DNA from: Pseudonocardiales bacterium
GTDB taxonomy: Bacteria; Actinomycetota; Actinomycetes; Mycobacteriales; Pseudonocardiaceae
Length of the DNA: 64,000 nucleotides
Direction: 5' to 3'
NCBI GenBank assembly: GCA_019244165.1
Contig: JAFATA010000076.1
Coordinates: 1 to 64,000 of the forward strand
Part shown: in pieces, positions 44,150-54,722 of the stretch
How positions within the stretch are numbered: position 1 is the first letter of the stretch
Layout: every line of letters starts with the position of its first letter
Notes under the pieces: model-generated
The model's input: only the letters and a program-made list of their open reading frames with translations
Database searches by the model: none
Told to the model about the DNA's origin: nothing
Translations under genes and position numbers: made by a program

Positions 44150-45757
44150 TCAGCGGCCGATGGCAAGCCGGACGGTGGCCGCGGCGAAACGCTGACTGCG
44201 CGCCCGGTGGCCGCGCAGCGCGGCCCGGGCGGCGTTCGCGCCGCATGCCCCGTGCACCGCGCCCCCAGGGTGGGCCGATGACGAAGCGAGGTACAGGCCG
44301 GCGATGGGTGTCTCCGGACGCCCGAGGCCCGGGGTGGGGCGGAACACCAGTTGCTGGTGAATCGCGGTCGTGCCGCCGTTGATCGCGCCGCCGACGAGGT
44401 TGGCGTTGTGCGCGGCGAGCTGCGGCGGGGGCGTCACCGTGCGGGCCATGATGCGGTCCCGGAAGCCGGGGGCGAACCGCTCGATCTGCTGTTCGATGCG
44501 GTCGGCGAAGATCTCCTGGTCTCTTTTGTCCCACGTTCCCGAGATGCCCTCATCACCGGCGTCGCCACGTACCTGCCGGGGCACGTGGGTGTAGGCCCAC
44601 AGTGATTCGGTGCCTGCCGGGGAGCGGCACGGGTCGGCCGTGGTCATCTGCCCGACGAGCACGAACGGCCGAGCGGGCACCCGTCCCATGCCGATGTGCG
44701 CGGTGTACTCGGTCATCTCGTCCATACTGGCCGAGACATGCACGGTGCCGGCGCCCGCAGTGTCAGCCGCCGACCACGGCACCGGCGCACGCAACGCCCA
44801 GTCGAGCTTGAAGGTGGCGTAGTCCCACTGGAACCGCCGCATATCGTCACGCAGCCGAGGCGGGAGGTGGCTCCAGCTGACCAGCCCGCCATAAAGGTAG
44901 GTGGCGGCGATAGCGGCCAGCACTGCGCGGCGGGCCACGACGCTGTCGCCGTCAGCAGTGCGCACACCGACCGCGCGACCCTGGCGCACCACCACCTCCC
45001 GGACCGCCGCGCCACAGCGCACCGTCCCCCCCTTGCTCTGCAACCGGCGCACCATCGCCGCGCTGAGCTGCCCGGCACCGCCCTCAGGGACCGGGAAGCC
45101 GTACTGCTGGCCCAGCATCGACAGCAGCCAGCCGAACATGGCGCTGCCATTCATCTCGGGCATCTGATCGGCGTGCAGCGCACACCCGGCCAGCAGCAGC
45201 GATCCGCCGGGTCCGGTGAACTCCTCCTCGGCCAGCCGGCGCACCGGCAGCAGCCCGAAGCGGGCAAACCGGAGCAGTTCACGCGGGCCGAGCGCCGCCA
45301 CCAGCCGGGCACCAGCGCGCACCGGCGGGAACGGCACGAACAGCGCGTCGAGCAAGGGGGGGCTGACGCGCTGCCAGGTACCGTAGAGCCGTTTCCATGC
45401 CGCTCCGTCACCCGCCCCCAGCGCCTCCAGCCCGCTCGCCGTCTGCTCCAGGTCCCGCGTCAGGACGGCGGTGCGCCCGTCGAGTAGCGGATGTGCGAGG
45501 ACGCTGGGCGCATGGACCCAGCGCAGCCCGTAGCCTTCCAGCTGCAAGGCGTTGATGGCGCGCGACGCCGCGCCGAACGGGTAGAACGCGCTACACAGGT
45601 CGGTGACGAACTCCGGCGCGGGGCCATTCGCGCTGCGCACCGCACCGCCGGGCTCGGGTTGCTCCTCTAAGACGAGGACCTCCCACCCGGCGTCGGCGAG
45701 CATGTTCGCCGCCACGAGCCCGTTGGGTCCGGCACCGATCACCACGGCATCGGCCAT
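44150..45757 (-). CDS. FAD-dependent oxidoreductase, phytoene-desaturase/PYROXD2-like
   Basis: 535 residues from the ATG at 45757. The N-terminal FAD motif AVVIGAGPNGLVAANMLADAG ends with EEQPEPGGAVRS. The C-terminal CrtI-type FAD contact is PETPIAGLYLASSSAHPGGAVHGACG. This family oxidises or isomerises polyenes and other hydrophobic substrates; PYROXD2-like members are common in actinobacteria with unknown substrates. No crt genes are adjacent, so a role in carotenoid synthesis is not supported. Transcribed alone. Confidence 0.87.
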   Translation of the reverse strand: MADAVVIGAGPNGLVAANMLADAGWEVLVLEEQPEPGGAVRSANGPAPEFVTDLCSAFYPFGAASRAINALQLEGYGLRWVHAPSVLAHPLLDGRTAVLTRDLEQTASGLEALGAGDGAAWKRLYGTWQRVSPPLLDALFVPFPPVRAGARLVAALGPRELLRFARFGLLPVRRLAEEEFTGPGGSLLLAGCALHADQMPEMNGSAMFGWLLSMLGQQYGFPVPEGGAGQLSAAMVRRLQSKGGTVRCGAAVREVVVRQGRAVGVRTADGDSVVARRAVLAAIAATYLYGGLVSWSHLPPRLRDDMRRFQWDYATFKLDWALRAPVPWSAADTAGAGTVHVSASMDEMTEYTAHIGMGRVPARPFVLVGQMTTADPCRSPAGTESLWAYTHVPRQVRGDAGDEGISGTWDKRDQEIFADRIEQQIERFAPGFRDRIMARTVTPPPQLAAHNANLVGGAINGGTTAIHQQLVFRPTPGLGRPETPIAGLYLASSSAHPGGAVHGACGANAARAALRGHRARSQRFAAATVRLAIGR

Positions 45758-45918
45758 GCGGTCACTCCTTAGTCGGTTAGCCGGGCACAGGAGCATGAGC
45801 TGTGATCAGTCATTCCCCGCCGAGGCCCGGTGAAACGTGCTAGGCATGCCGTTTGGTCACCGTAGCGGGCGGGTAGTAGGCAGCCTGGTGTAAGGCGAGG
45901 GCTTTAAGGGAACGTCTC

Positions 45919-46980
45919 GTGACAACAGTCGCACGGCCGCGATGGGGTGCTCGCCAGCTGATGGTGCTCGTGGCCGCAGGGTTACCGGTGCTCGCTGGAT
46001 GCTCGGCGGTGGGTAGCCCGCCCGGTCCGGTTGCCTCCAGCGTCGTCCTGCGGACCGAGGTGCCGGTGCACGAGCCCATCTGGTCTGAGCACGCGGAGGC
46101 GCTGTTCGCTCTGACCGGCGACCACCGGATCGCGAAGATCGACCCTCCGGGGCGATCCAGCGCACCAGCTACGGCGCGCACCACGCTGTCGGCGCCGTTC
46201 CCGGATGTCGGCGAGGACCTCGTCACCGGTGCGGCGGTGGTGTATCTCCCCCAGCCGGGTCTCGGCCACCTTGCCGCCGTCAGCGACACGGACCTGCGCC
46301 AGCTCGCAACCCTGCCGGCCGGGCCCTCGCCGTCCTTCCTCGCCCTGGACTCCGGCTCCGACGACCTGCTTGCCCTGTCCCGGGACCGCTCGCGGGTGAC
46401 CCCGCTTGACCTGCACGACAACCGGGTTCTGCCGGCGCAGGACGTGCGCGCGGAACCAGAGGCGGAGGTGGACGGCGCCACGCGGGGACGGCGCATCGAC
46501 TACTACCTGGTCGGCCCCGGGGGTATCACCCACTACGAGGGTGCTCCGGGCTCGGTGCACGACGAGGGAAAGATCAACATTAGGGCTGGGAAGACCGCGA
46601 CTGACTTGGTCAAGTCCTCGCGTCTCTACGTTGCGGAAAGGGGTACCGACCGGCTGCTCGCCCTGGACTCCGGGCGCGGCGGGCACGGCCTTCAGGTAGT
46701 GGCGCACGCCTCGCTGGGCGAGCCCGTGCGCTACCTCGGCGTGGACCAGGTCCGGATCTACGCGGCAACCGAGCACAAACTGGTGGTGTTCACCACGAAC
46801 AGCTTCGAGGGCTATCACAACCAGACATTCCCGATCGTCACCACGATCGACTTTCGCAGCGCGCTGCGCGGTCCAGCCCGCAACGCTGCGCTCAGCGGCC
46901 TGGCAGTCGGCCCCGACCGGGTCTACCTGACGCTCAGGGGACAGCCCTCCCTCCTGAGCATCGCCAAACCAAGTATCTGA
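45919..46980 (+). CDS. Putative lipoprotein with beta-propeller-like repeats
   Basis: 353 residues with a GTG at 45919. A lipoprotein signal ends in the lipobox LAGC with Cys28. The rest consists of repeated blade-like segments (EALFALTGDHRIAKIDPPG, LGHLAAVSDTDLRQLATLP, RLYVAERGTDRLLALDSG, LGVDQVRIYAATEHKLVVF), suggesting a surface-attached beta-propeller. No enzyme motif is seen. A small gene follows 17 bp later. Confidence 0.75.
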   Translation: MTTVARPRWGARQLMVLVAAGLPVLAGCSAVGSPPGPVASSVVLRTEVPVHEPIWSEHAEALFALTGDHRIAKIDPPGRSSAPATARTTLSAPFPDVGEDLVTGAAVVYLPQPGLGHLAAVSDTDLRQLATLPAGPSPSFLALDSGSDDLLALSRDRSRVTPLDLHDNRVLPAQDVRAEPEAEVDGATRGRRIDYYLVGPGGITHYEGAPGSVHDEGKINIRAGKTATDLVKSSRLYVAERGTDRLLALDSGRGGHGLQVVAHASLGEPVRYLGVDQVRIYAATEHKLVVFTTNSFEGYHNQTFPIVTTIDFRSALRGPARNAALSGLAVGPDRVYLTLRGQPSLLSIAKPSI

Positions 46981-46997
46981 CTGACCCGGGGGGCGAG

Positions 46998-47330
46998 GTG
47001 CGCGAAGAGGCAGCGAGCAAGGGGGCGCCGGGCGTGGACGCCGACCTCGATCTGATGATCGCCGCGGTCAGGGCACTGCGGGAACTCGCGTCCGATCCGG
47101 ATAAGGCACCAGACGGCGCGCGGGTCTACGACTTCAGCATCCGGTGGGGAACGCTGTTGCACGGCCGGCTGGAGCGGCTGGCCTACTACCACGGCCGAGG
47201 CGAGCTTACGCCGCAGCAGCAGGAGCGCTATCAGGAGCTTTGCGCCCAGCTACGGCACTCGTTGCCACTGGTCGAGCGATTAGGCCTGGCACGTCCAGGT
47301 TTACCTCGGGGAAACCAGAACGTCAGTTAA
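46998..47330 (+). CDS. Small hypothetical helical protein
   Basis: 110 residues from the GTG at 46998. Mostly helical and charged (DLDLMIAAVRALRELAS, RWGTLLHGRLERLAYYH, QQQERYQELCAQLRHSLPL). No recognised domain or signal. It follows the lipoprotein gene by 17 bp and is likely co-transcribed with it. The function is unknown. Confidence 0.6.
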   Translation: MREEAASKGAPGVDADLDLMIAAVRALRELASDPDKAPDGARVYDFSIRWGTLLHGRLERLAYYHGRGELTPQQQERYQELCAQLRHSLPLVERLGLARPGLPRGNQNVS

Positions 47331-47702
47331 TCTTTGCCCGAACACCATCTCCACCATGTTCGCACACTTTTTCACCGCCAGCTTCCACCCGTTGCCAAAG
47401 AGTCAGTCATAAGCCGTTTCCGAAAGCAAATCTGACACTGCCGGTCTGCGCGTGTTGGCAGCGAGTCAAGGACGAGAGACGACGACCTCAGCGCGGACAC
47501 AAAGGGTTTTCACTCGCCGCCAGAGAGTCAATCATTGGCCGTGTTGACACAGGCTTCAGCGGACGCTTAGCATCTCATTTCGCTAAGCCCGAACTAAACT
47601 TGGTTCGTATCGAAAAACACGCGAGGAGTGCGGCGAGTGGCGAGGTACACCTGCCCCCGGTTCGAGGTGGGACTATCCTTGGAAAACCCGAAAGGAGGGA
47701 TC
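47331..47702. other. Intergenic region of 372 bp
   Basis: No convincing gene, RNA or repeat is seen. Composition is slightly less GC-rich than the neighbours. The last 15 bases contain the strong AAAGGAGGG site of the small peptide gene, so a promoter for that gene should lie here, but none could be fixed. Confidence 0.5.
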
Positions 47703-47810
47703 ATGCTAGGCCAAATCCTGAGCGGCCTTCTCGGCAGCGTCGGCAGCGGACTCAGCGGTATTTTCGGCAGCCTCGGCAGCGGGCTCACCAGCATTTTCGG
47801 GCTCCTCTGA
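47703..47810 (+). CDS. 35-residue glycine/leucine-rich amphipathic peptide
   Basis: The ATG at 47703 follows an excellent AAAGGAGGG ribosome site at 5-bp spacing. The peptide is MLGQILSGLLGSVGS continuing with a near-repeat of (L)GSxGSGLxSIFG units and ending IFGLL, with no charged residue. The internal repeat (GSVGSGLSGIFG / GSLGSGLTSIFG) would give a membrane-inserting helix. It is followed by a long hairpin at 47831. It could be a small membrane protein, a pore-forming peptide or a type I toxin-like peptide. Confidence 0.62.
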   Translation: MLGQILSGLLGSVGSGLSGIFGSLGSGLTSIFGLL

Positions 47811-47830
47811 TGGCTTCGGGATGGTGAACC

Positions 47831-47897
47831 GACAACGGCCTCTGCTGCGCTATGAAAGTTCCTCGGCGCCATTTTCATAGCCGGAGAGGCCGTTGTC
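47831..47897 (+). terminator. Long bipartite hairpin after the small peptide gene
   Basis: GACAACGGCCTCT (47831-47843) pairs perfectly with AGAGGCCGTTGTC (47885-47897). An inner GCTATGAAA (47849-47857) pairs with TTTCATAGC (47873-47881). At 67 bp it resembles the other palindromic elements in size but has a unique sequence. It may terminate the peptide transcript before the permease gene; there is no T-run. Confidence 0.75.
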
Positions 47898-47940
47898 TCC
47901 CTGTATCACAGGGCTCATCTCACGGAGTGAAGGTCAGTAC

Positions 47941-49176
47941 ATGAAACTGCGGGAGGCGTTACTTATCGCGCTGCGCGGGGTGCGCGCCCACCGGCTGCGC
48001 TCCGCGCTGACCATGCTGGGTCTCATCATCGGAGTCTCAGCGGTGATCCTGCTCGTCGCCCTGGGCGATGGGGTGCAACGAACGGTGGACGCCCGCATCG
48101 AGCCGCTGGCCAACCTGATCAGCGTGGTGCCCACGTCGGATTATATCCGCGGAGGAGGCCCGGCGGAAAACCTGACCAACGCCGACGTTGCGGCATTACG
48201 GGCAGCACCCGACCTCCTCGCTGTCACCCCGGTGCTCACCAAATCAGAACTGATCCAGACCAAAATTGACCGCTCCATCGCCCTGTCCCAGGCGAGCATC
48301 GTTGGCTCCACCGCCCACTGGTTCGAGGTGAACAGCCGTGACCCCCAGGCAGGATCGTTTTTCGACGAAGCTGACTCTAACGCCAGAGTAGTCGTGCTGG
48401 GACCCACCGTGGTGACCAACTTGTTTGGCGGCAACCCCGGGGCTGCCGTGGGCAGCAGAGTCCAGATCGCCCGCCAGTACTTCACGGTCGTCGGAACAAT
48501 GAAGCCCGTCGGACTTCCGGGTGACAACGAAGTGATCATGCCGCTGAACACCGCACGCAACGATGTATTCGGTCACAAGGACATTGTGAACCAGGTCACG
48601 ATCCAAGCCACCTCGGCGACCACCGTACCCGCCGCCGAGGCCACGGTGAACAGCATCCTCGACGCCCGACATCATATCCATGACCCCGCAGCTCGGGATT
48701 TCCAGGTCCAGACCTTTACCGCCACGCTCACCAGGCTTACGCAGATCCTTCGTATCCTCACTTTGTTCATCGCCGCGGTCGCCGCGATCTCCCTGCTCGT
48801 CGGCGCGGTGGGTGTGTTGAACATCATGCTGGTGTCGGTCACCGAACGAACCCGCGAGATCGGCATCCGCAAGGCGATCGGCGCCACCAGGGGCGCCATC
48901 CTCAAACAGTTCCTCATCGAGTCGATCGTCCTGGCCGGGCTGGGCGGGATCGCCGGCGTCGGCGCCGGGATCGGGCTGGCTTTGCTCGGCGGCGTCGTCG
49001 CGCACGCCCTGGCCTCCCATCTCGGCCCCACCTTCGCCGGGTTCACCCCCATCGTGACCGCCCCTCCAGCCGCGGTGTCGTTCCTGATCAGTCTCGCGAT
49101 CGGGCTCCTCGCCGGGGTCTACCCGGCCTACCGGGCCGCCCGGCTGCGTCCCATCGAAGCCCTCCGCTACGAATAG
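47941..49176 (+). CDS. FtsX/MacB-type ABC transporter permease
   Basis: 411 residues from the ATG at 47941. One N-terminal TM (RLRSALTMLGLIIGVSAVILLVAL) is followed by a large extracytoplasmic MacB-type domain of about 220 residues. Three C-terminal TMs follow with the conserved ERTREIGIRKAIGATRG coupling segment and a PAYRAARLRPIEALRYE end. Such permeases export peptides or lipoproteins or act as mechanotransmitters. The expected ATPase is not adjacent. The preceding gene encodes a small hydrophobic peptide, a conceivable substrate. Confidence 0.9.
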   Translation: MKLREALLIALRGVRAHRLRSALTMLGLIIGVSAVILLVALGDGVQRTVDARIEPLANLISVVPTSDYIRGGGPAENLTNADVAALRAAPDLLAVTPVLTKSELIQTKIDRSIALSQASIVGSTAHWFEVNSRDPQAGSFFDEADSNARVVVLGPTVVTNLFGGNPGAAVGSRVQIARQYFTVVGTMKPVGLPGDNEVIMPLNTARNDVFGHKDIVNQVTIQATSATTVPAAEATVNSILDARHHIHDPAARDFQVQTFTATLTRLTQILRILTLFIAAVAAISLLVGAVGVLNIMLVSVTERTREIGIRKAIGATRGAILKQFLIESIVLAGLGGIAGVGAGIGLALLGGVVAHALASHLGPTFAGFTPIVTAPPAAVSFLISLAIGLLAGVYPAYRAARLRPIEALRYE

Positions 49177-49179
49177 CCC

Positions 49180-49452
49180 TCAGGTGCGAACAGCGGGGGA
49201 CAAAAACTCCGACTCGGGCAACCTGACCCCGGTGTGCGGAGCGGAGCACGCGGGATTGGTGCAGCTCAGAGCTACCATATAGGCGTCGGAGTCCTCGCTG
49301 AGGAACAGGAACCCCAGGTACAGGGCGTCACCGACGGCGAAGGTATCGCCACCGCAGGCCCGGCAGCTCCCGTGCTTGCGACCGACCTGCTCCAGCACCC
49401 GGTGCTTCTGCTCGCCGGTCAGTACCGTCAGCTCCGGGCGGATAGCGCCCAT
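49180..49452 (-). CDS. Small zinc-ribbon-like protein at end of oxidoreductase operon
   Basis: 90 residues from the ATG at 49452. A possible metal site is formed by CRACGGDTF and CTNPACSAPH, each with two cysteines. It overlaps the stop of the cytochrome b/sulfite-oxidase-like gene, so it is the last gene of that unit. No catalytic domain is seen. It may help assemble or regulate the enzyme; this is inference from position. Confidence 0.65.
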   Translation of the reverse strand: MGAIRPELTVLTGEQKHRVLEQVGRKHGSCRACGGDTFAVGDALYLGFLFLSEDSDAYMVALSCTNPACSAPHTGVRLPESEFLSPAVRT

Positions 49453-50948
49453 CAGATCTCCACTTCCCTGTCGTAGTACACGTTGTCCTCACGCCAGCCG
49501 CCCATGCCCTGGCCGATGCCCTGGCAGGTGGAGACGAACTCGATGCGCTCGATCCACTTCGCCATTTTGAAACCAACCTGGTTTTCGATCCGCAGGCGCA
49601 GCGGGGCACCGTGTTTGATGGGCAGCGGGTGCCCGTTCATCTCGTAGGCCAGCAAGCACTGCGGGTAGTACGCCAGCGGCAGGTCGATGATCTCGTAGAA
49701 CTGCCCGGAGCCTTCCGCGCTCGGCTCGTCCCGGCCGGTATCCTGCATCGTCAAAAAGCAGACATGGCGAGCCTGGGGAAGCGGCTTGACCATGTTGACC
49801 ACCTCCCGGAACGGCACCCCGCTCCACTCACCAATACTCGACCAGCCCTGGACGCAGTTGTGCAGCACCCGCTGGGTCTGCTTCTCACCCAGCGCCCGCA
49901 GCTCCGCCAGAGTGAAGGTCATGGGGTTTTCCACCAGGCCGCCCACCTCCAGTTTCCAGTCGACGAAGTTGTGCACGGCCATGATCTTGTAGTCGTCGCT
50001 GTCCGGTGGTTTACCGTTGACCCGGTGTTCGGCGGAGAGTTGCGAGGACGAATAGTGCTGCGCGGAGGCCAGCGGGCGCAGAATCAACCGCCGGGCCGGG
50101 ATCAGCACGGAACCGAGTGCCCGCTGCACCGTGCGCGGGCTGCGCAGGCTCCACTGCGTGGCCGCGATGTGCACCAGCACGATCGCGGCGATGATCACCA
50201 GGGAGGCCGTGAGCGCCCAGCCCAGATGACGCGCCTCGCCGAAGATCATGAGGGCGGTGAGCTGGGGCCAGCCCCAGAGGCCGATCATCATGAGGTGCAC
50301 GGCGATGAAGGCGATAAAGGCGAGCAGGCCCAAGAAGTGCAGGCTGCGCGCTCCCTGCCGGCCACCCCACAGTCGCACATACCACGGGAAACGCGCCTCG
50401 ACTGCTGGCGACTGCGCGGCACCGGTCAGGATCAGAAACGGCGCCAGGATGAATATCACCCCGGCGTAGGTCAGCTTCTGGACCGCATCCAGGGGCTGGC
50501 CTGGTAGCGGCGCGGGCAGCTTGAAGCTGAGGTAGGTGAGGGTATCGTTCCACGCCTGGGGAAAGATCGACCACGAGTACGGGATGTAGCGGTGCCACTG
50601 GCCGGTCGCGAACAGCAGGATATAGTAGGCGATTCCGACGAGTATCCAGCCGATCACAGTGATGAAGTGCCAGTGCCGGCCCATCCCGAGCATCTTGTGA
50701 CCGGGCAGGGACAGGATGGCGGAATACGACTCCTCCTCATCCAGGGTGTCGTAGAGCTTGTCGGTGAGCATGGTCTTGCGGGTGAGCCTGGCCCATTCGG
50801 TGCCGGGCTTGCTGTCGTTGCGCCAGTAGAGCTTAGGATGAGTGGAGAGGATCTCTATTCCACTGCGGATGAGCAGGGTGACGAAGAGGACGTTCACCCA
50901 GTGCTCGATCCGCAACCAGGCCGGATAGTCAAGCTGAGTCACGGTCAC
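49452..50948 (-). CDS. Cytochrome b-type membrane domain fused to sulfite-oxidase-like molybdopterin domain
   Basis: 498 residues with a GTG at 50948. Residues 1-270 contain five or so TM segments and histidines placed as haem ligands (RIEHWVNVLF, GMGRHWHFITVIG, LHFLGLLAFIAFIAVHLMM), as in cytochrome b561/FdnI-like subunits. Residues 310-498 are an oxidoreductase molybdopterin domain with the Mo-ligand Cys in HNCVQGWSSIGEWSGVPF and NGHPLPIKHGAPLRLRI. Fusing both makes a one-protein membrane redox enzyme like a joined YedYZ (MsrPQ). The substrate is unknown. It lies downstream of a four-TM protein and an enolase-like enzyme. Confidence 0.88.
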   Translation of the reverse strand: MTVTQLDYPAWLRIEHWVNVLFVTLLIRSGIEILSTHPKLYWRNDSKPGTEWARLTRKTMLTDKLYDTLDEEESYSAILSLPGHKMLGMGRHWHFITVIGWILVGIAYYILLFATGQWHRYIPYSWSIFPQAWNDTLTYLSFKLPAPLPGQPLDAVQKLTYAGVIFILAPFLILTGAAQSPAVEARFPWYVRLWGGRQGARSLHFLGLLAFIAFIAVHLMMIGLWGWPQLTALMIFGEARHLGWALTASLVIIAAIVLVHIAATQWSLRSPRTVQRALGSVLIPARRLILRPLASAQHYSSSQLSAEHRVNGKPPDSDDYKIMAVHNFVDWKLEVGGLVENPMTFTLAELRALGEKQTQRVLHNCVQGWSSIGEWSGVPFREVVNMVKPLPQARHVCFLTMQDTGRDEPSAEGSGQFYEIIDLPLAYYPQCLLAYEMNGHPLPIKHGAPLRLRIENQVGFKMAKWIERIEFVSTCQGIGQGMGGWREDNVYYDREVEI

Positions 50949-50955
50949 CTCTCCC

Positions 50956-51001
50956 GTCAGTCATGCCGCTCTGTCAGTCATGCCGCTCTGTCAGTCATGC
51001 C
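50956..51001. repeat. 17-bp tandem repeat (2.7 copies) at a stop codon
   Basis: GTCAGTCATGCCGCTCT at 50956-50972 and 50973-50989, then the first 12 bases again at 50990-51001. On the minus strand each copy reads GGCATGACTGAC, so the stop codon of the four-TM gene is present three times, all upstream of the cytochrome b gene. Confidence 0.95.
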
Positions 51002-51476
51002 ACTGGCGCCGGTGGGGGTAGGCGACGTTCATCCCCGTGAGCACCGTGACGTGCACGCCCACAAACAACGCCGCGAGCGCCATCGCGAAGGTGCCCAAGG
51101 GGTAGTCCCACCAGCCCACCAGCTGCGGCAGGCCAGGCAGGCCCCCGGTGCGGCTGGCGAGATACATCGCCAGCGACGCCGCCGACACCAGGCTGCCCAC
51201 CATCCACCCGACCCAGACCAGCCCGGGCCTGCGCCCAGCCACCATGCCCACCGAGGCCAGCACCGCGGCGGCGGCGAGCAACGCGAAATACCCAGCCAGG
51301 TAGGCGGGGTAGGCCGGTAGCGGGAAGCCACCGGCCAGCCAGTACAGCCGGATTGCCGCCACGCCAAGCAGCAGCACGACGCCGGAGGCCGTCGTCACCC
51401 GTGGGCCGTTGAACGCGAAGTACCGGTAGAAGGAGATGAGCTTGTCGAGCCCTGTCCACCGGAGCAGGGTGCTCAT
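50991..51476 (-). CDS. Four-TM membrane protein
   Basis: 161 residues from the ATG at 51476. Four hydrophobic segments are clear (GVVLLLGVAAIRLYWLAG, GYFALLAAAAVLASVGMVA, VWVGWMVGSLVSAASLAM, MALAALFVGVHVTVLTGMN). No conserved catalytic residue is recognised. The start overlaps the enolase-like stop by four bases, and the next gene is the haem/molybdopterin enzyme, so it may be a membrane partner of that enzyme. Confidence 0.75.
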   Translation of the reverse strand: MSTLLRWTGLDKLISFYRYFAFNGPRVTTASGVVLLLGVAAIRLYWLAGGFPLPAYPAYLAGYFALLAAAAVLASVGMVAGRRPGLVWVGWMVGSLVSAASLAMYLASRTGGLPGLPQLVGWWDYPLGTFAMALAALFVGVHVTVLTGMNVAYPHRRQWHD

Positions 51477-52612
51477 CGGCTCGCCCCCGTGCGGTACCGC
51501 TGCAAATCGGCGTGCTTGACGTCCAGGCCCAGCCCGGCCCGGGAGCGGTCTGGGCGCAGCACACCGCCGCTTTCGGGCTCGAGCACTCCGTCGAAGGCGA
51601 GGCGCTCGATGCGGACGTGGTCGGGGAAGTACTCCAGGTGACGCAGGTGCCAGACAGCAGCACCGACGTGCGCGCTGACCTGCGGCGCGCAGTGCAGCGA
51701 CAGCTCGATGCCGCGGGCATCACACAGCGCGGCGACCCGCAGCACCCCAGAGATCCCCAGGGCCCGGGTGACGTCGGCCTGCAGGCAGTCGACCGCGCCA
51801 GCGTCCAGCATCTGCTGGAAGTAGGGCAGGTGGTAGCCGTACTCGCCAGCGGCGATGTCCATCCCGCCCGGCCCGCGGTCCCGCAGCAACCGCAGACCTT
51901 CCAGGTCATCGGAACTCACCGGTTCCTCGAACCACCGCACCCCGTGCTCGCTGAACCGCTGCGCCCAGCGCAACGCCTCCTTGCGGGAGTAGGCGCCGTT
52001 GGCGTCCACGAACAGCTCCGCCGCCTCGCCGATCGCCCGGCGTGCCGCGTGCACCCGCTTCGGGTCGGCATCGGGGTCACGGCCGACCTTCATCTTCACC
52101 CGCGGGATCCCTGCCTCGACCCACCCGGCGAGCTGCGCTGCCAGAGTGTCGTTGTCATAGGAGGTGAACCCGCCGCTGCCGTAGATCGGCGTGACCTCGT
52201 GCAGGGCGCCGATCGAGATCACCAGCGGCACGTCCAGCAGCCGCGCCCGCAGATCCCACAGCGCGATGTCGACCGCTGAGATCGCCTCCGCCACCACGCC
52301 CGGCTTGCCGAGGTTACGCACCGCATGCTGCATCGCCGCCCACGCCGCGGCGGGCCTCAGCGCGTCGCGGCCCGTCACCACCCCGGCGAGCATCCCGTTC
52401 ACCACCGTGGCAGCCGACGGGCCGGCGTAGGTGTACCCGGTCCCCGTGCGTCCACCAGCGTGCGCGGCCACCAGCACCAGCGTGGTGTGGTCCCAGGCCA
52501 GGGTGCCGTCGGATTCCGGGGCATCGGTGGGAAACTGGTAGGCCGCAACATCGAGGTGCTCGATCGGGATCGCGTCTGACGCCTTGGTCCTCACGGCCGG
52601 AGAGTTACCCAC
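51473..52612 (-). CDS. Enolase-superfamily enzyme (mandelate racemase/muconate lactonizing-like)
   Basis: 379 residues, GTG start at 52612. The barrel domain carries RVKMKVGRDP (KxK acid/base lysines), FVDANGAY, WFEEPVSSDD and IAAGEYGY (three metal-ligand acids), and LSLHCAPQVSAHV. The set fits proton abstraction next to a carboxylate with Mg2+. Sugar-acid dehydratases and racemases are the usual members; the substrate is not predictable. It is the first gene of a four-gene unit ending at 49180, coupled by ATGA to the four-TM gene. Confidence 0.88.
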   Translation of the reverse strand: MGNSPAVRTKASDAIPIEHLDVAAYQFPTDAPESDGTLAWDHTTLVLVAAHAGGRTGTGYTYAGPSAATVVNGMLAGVVTGRDALRPAAAWAAMQHAVRNLGKPGVVAEAISAVDIALWDLRARLLDVPLVISIGALHEVTPIYGSGGFTSYDNDTLAAQLAGWVEAGIPRVKMKVGRDPDADPKRVHAARRAIGEAAELFVDANGAYSRKEALRWAQRFSEHGVRWFEEPVSSDDLEGLRLLRDRGPGGMDIAAGEYGYHLPYFQQMLDAGAVDCLQADVTRALGISGVLRVAALCDARGIELSLHCAPQVSAHVGAAVWHLRHLEYFPDHVRIERLAFDGVLEPESGGVLRPDRSRAGLGLDVKHADLQRYRTGASR

Positions 52613-52624
52613 CGGTGCGGGAAC

Positions 52625-54691
<2,067 letters not shown>

Positions 54692-54722
54692 CTGCGGCGT
54701 CCCTACCGTTGACACCGGTGGC

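Noticed and set aside
44696-45487. 263-codon plus-strand frame opposite the PYROXD2-like gene
   Set aside because: His/Arg/Gln-rich shadow translation of a gene with well-defined FAD motifs.
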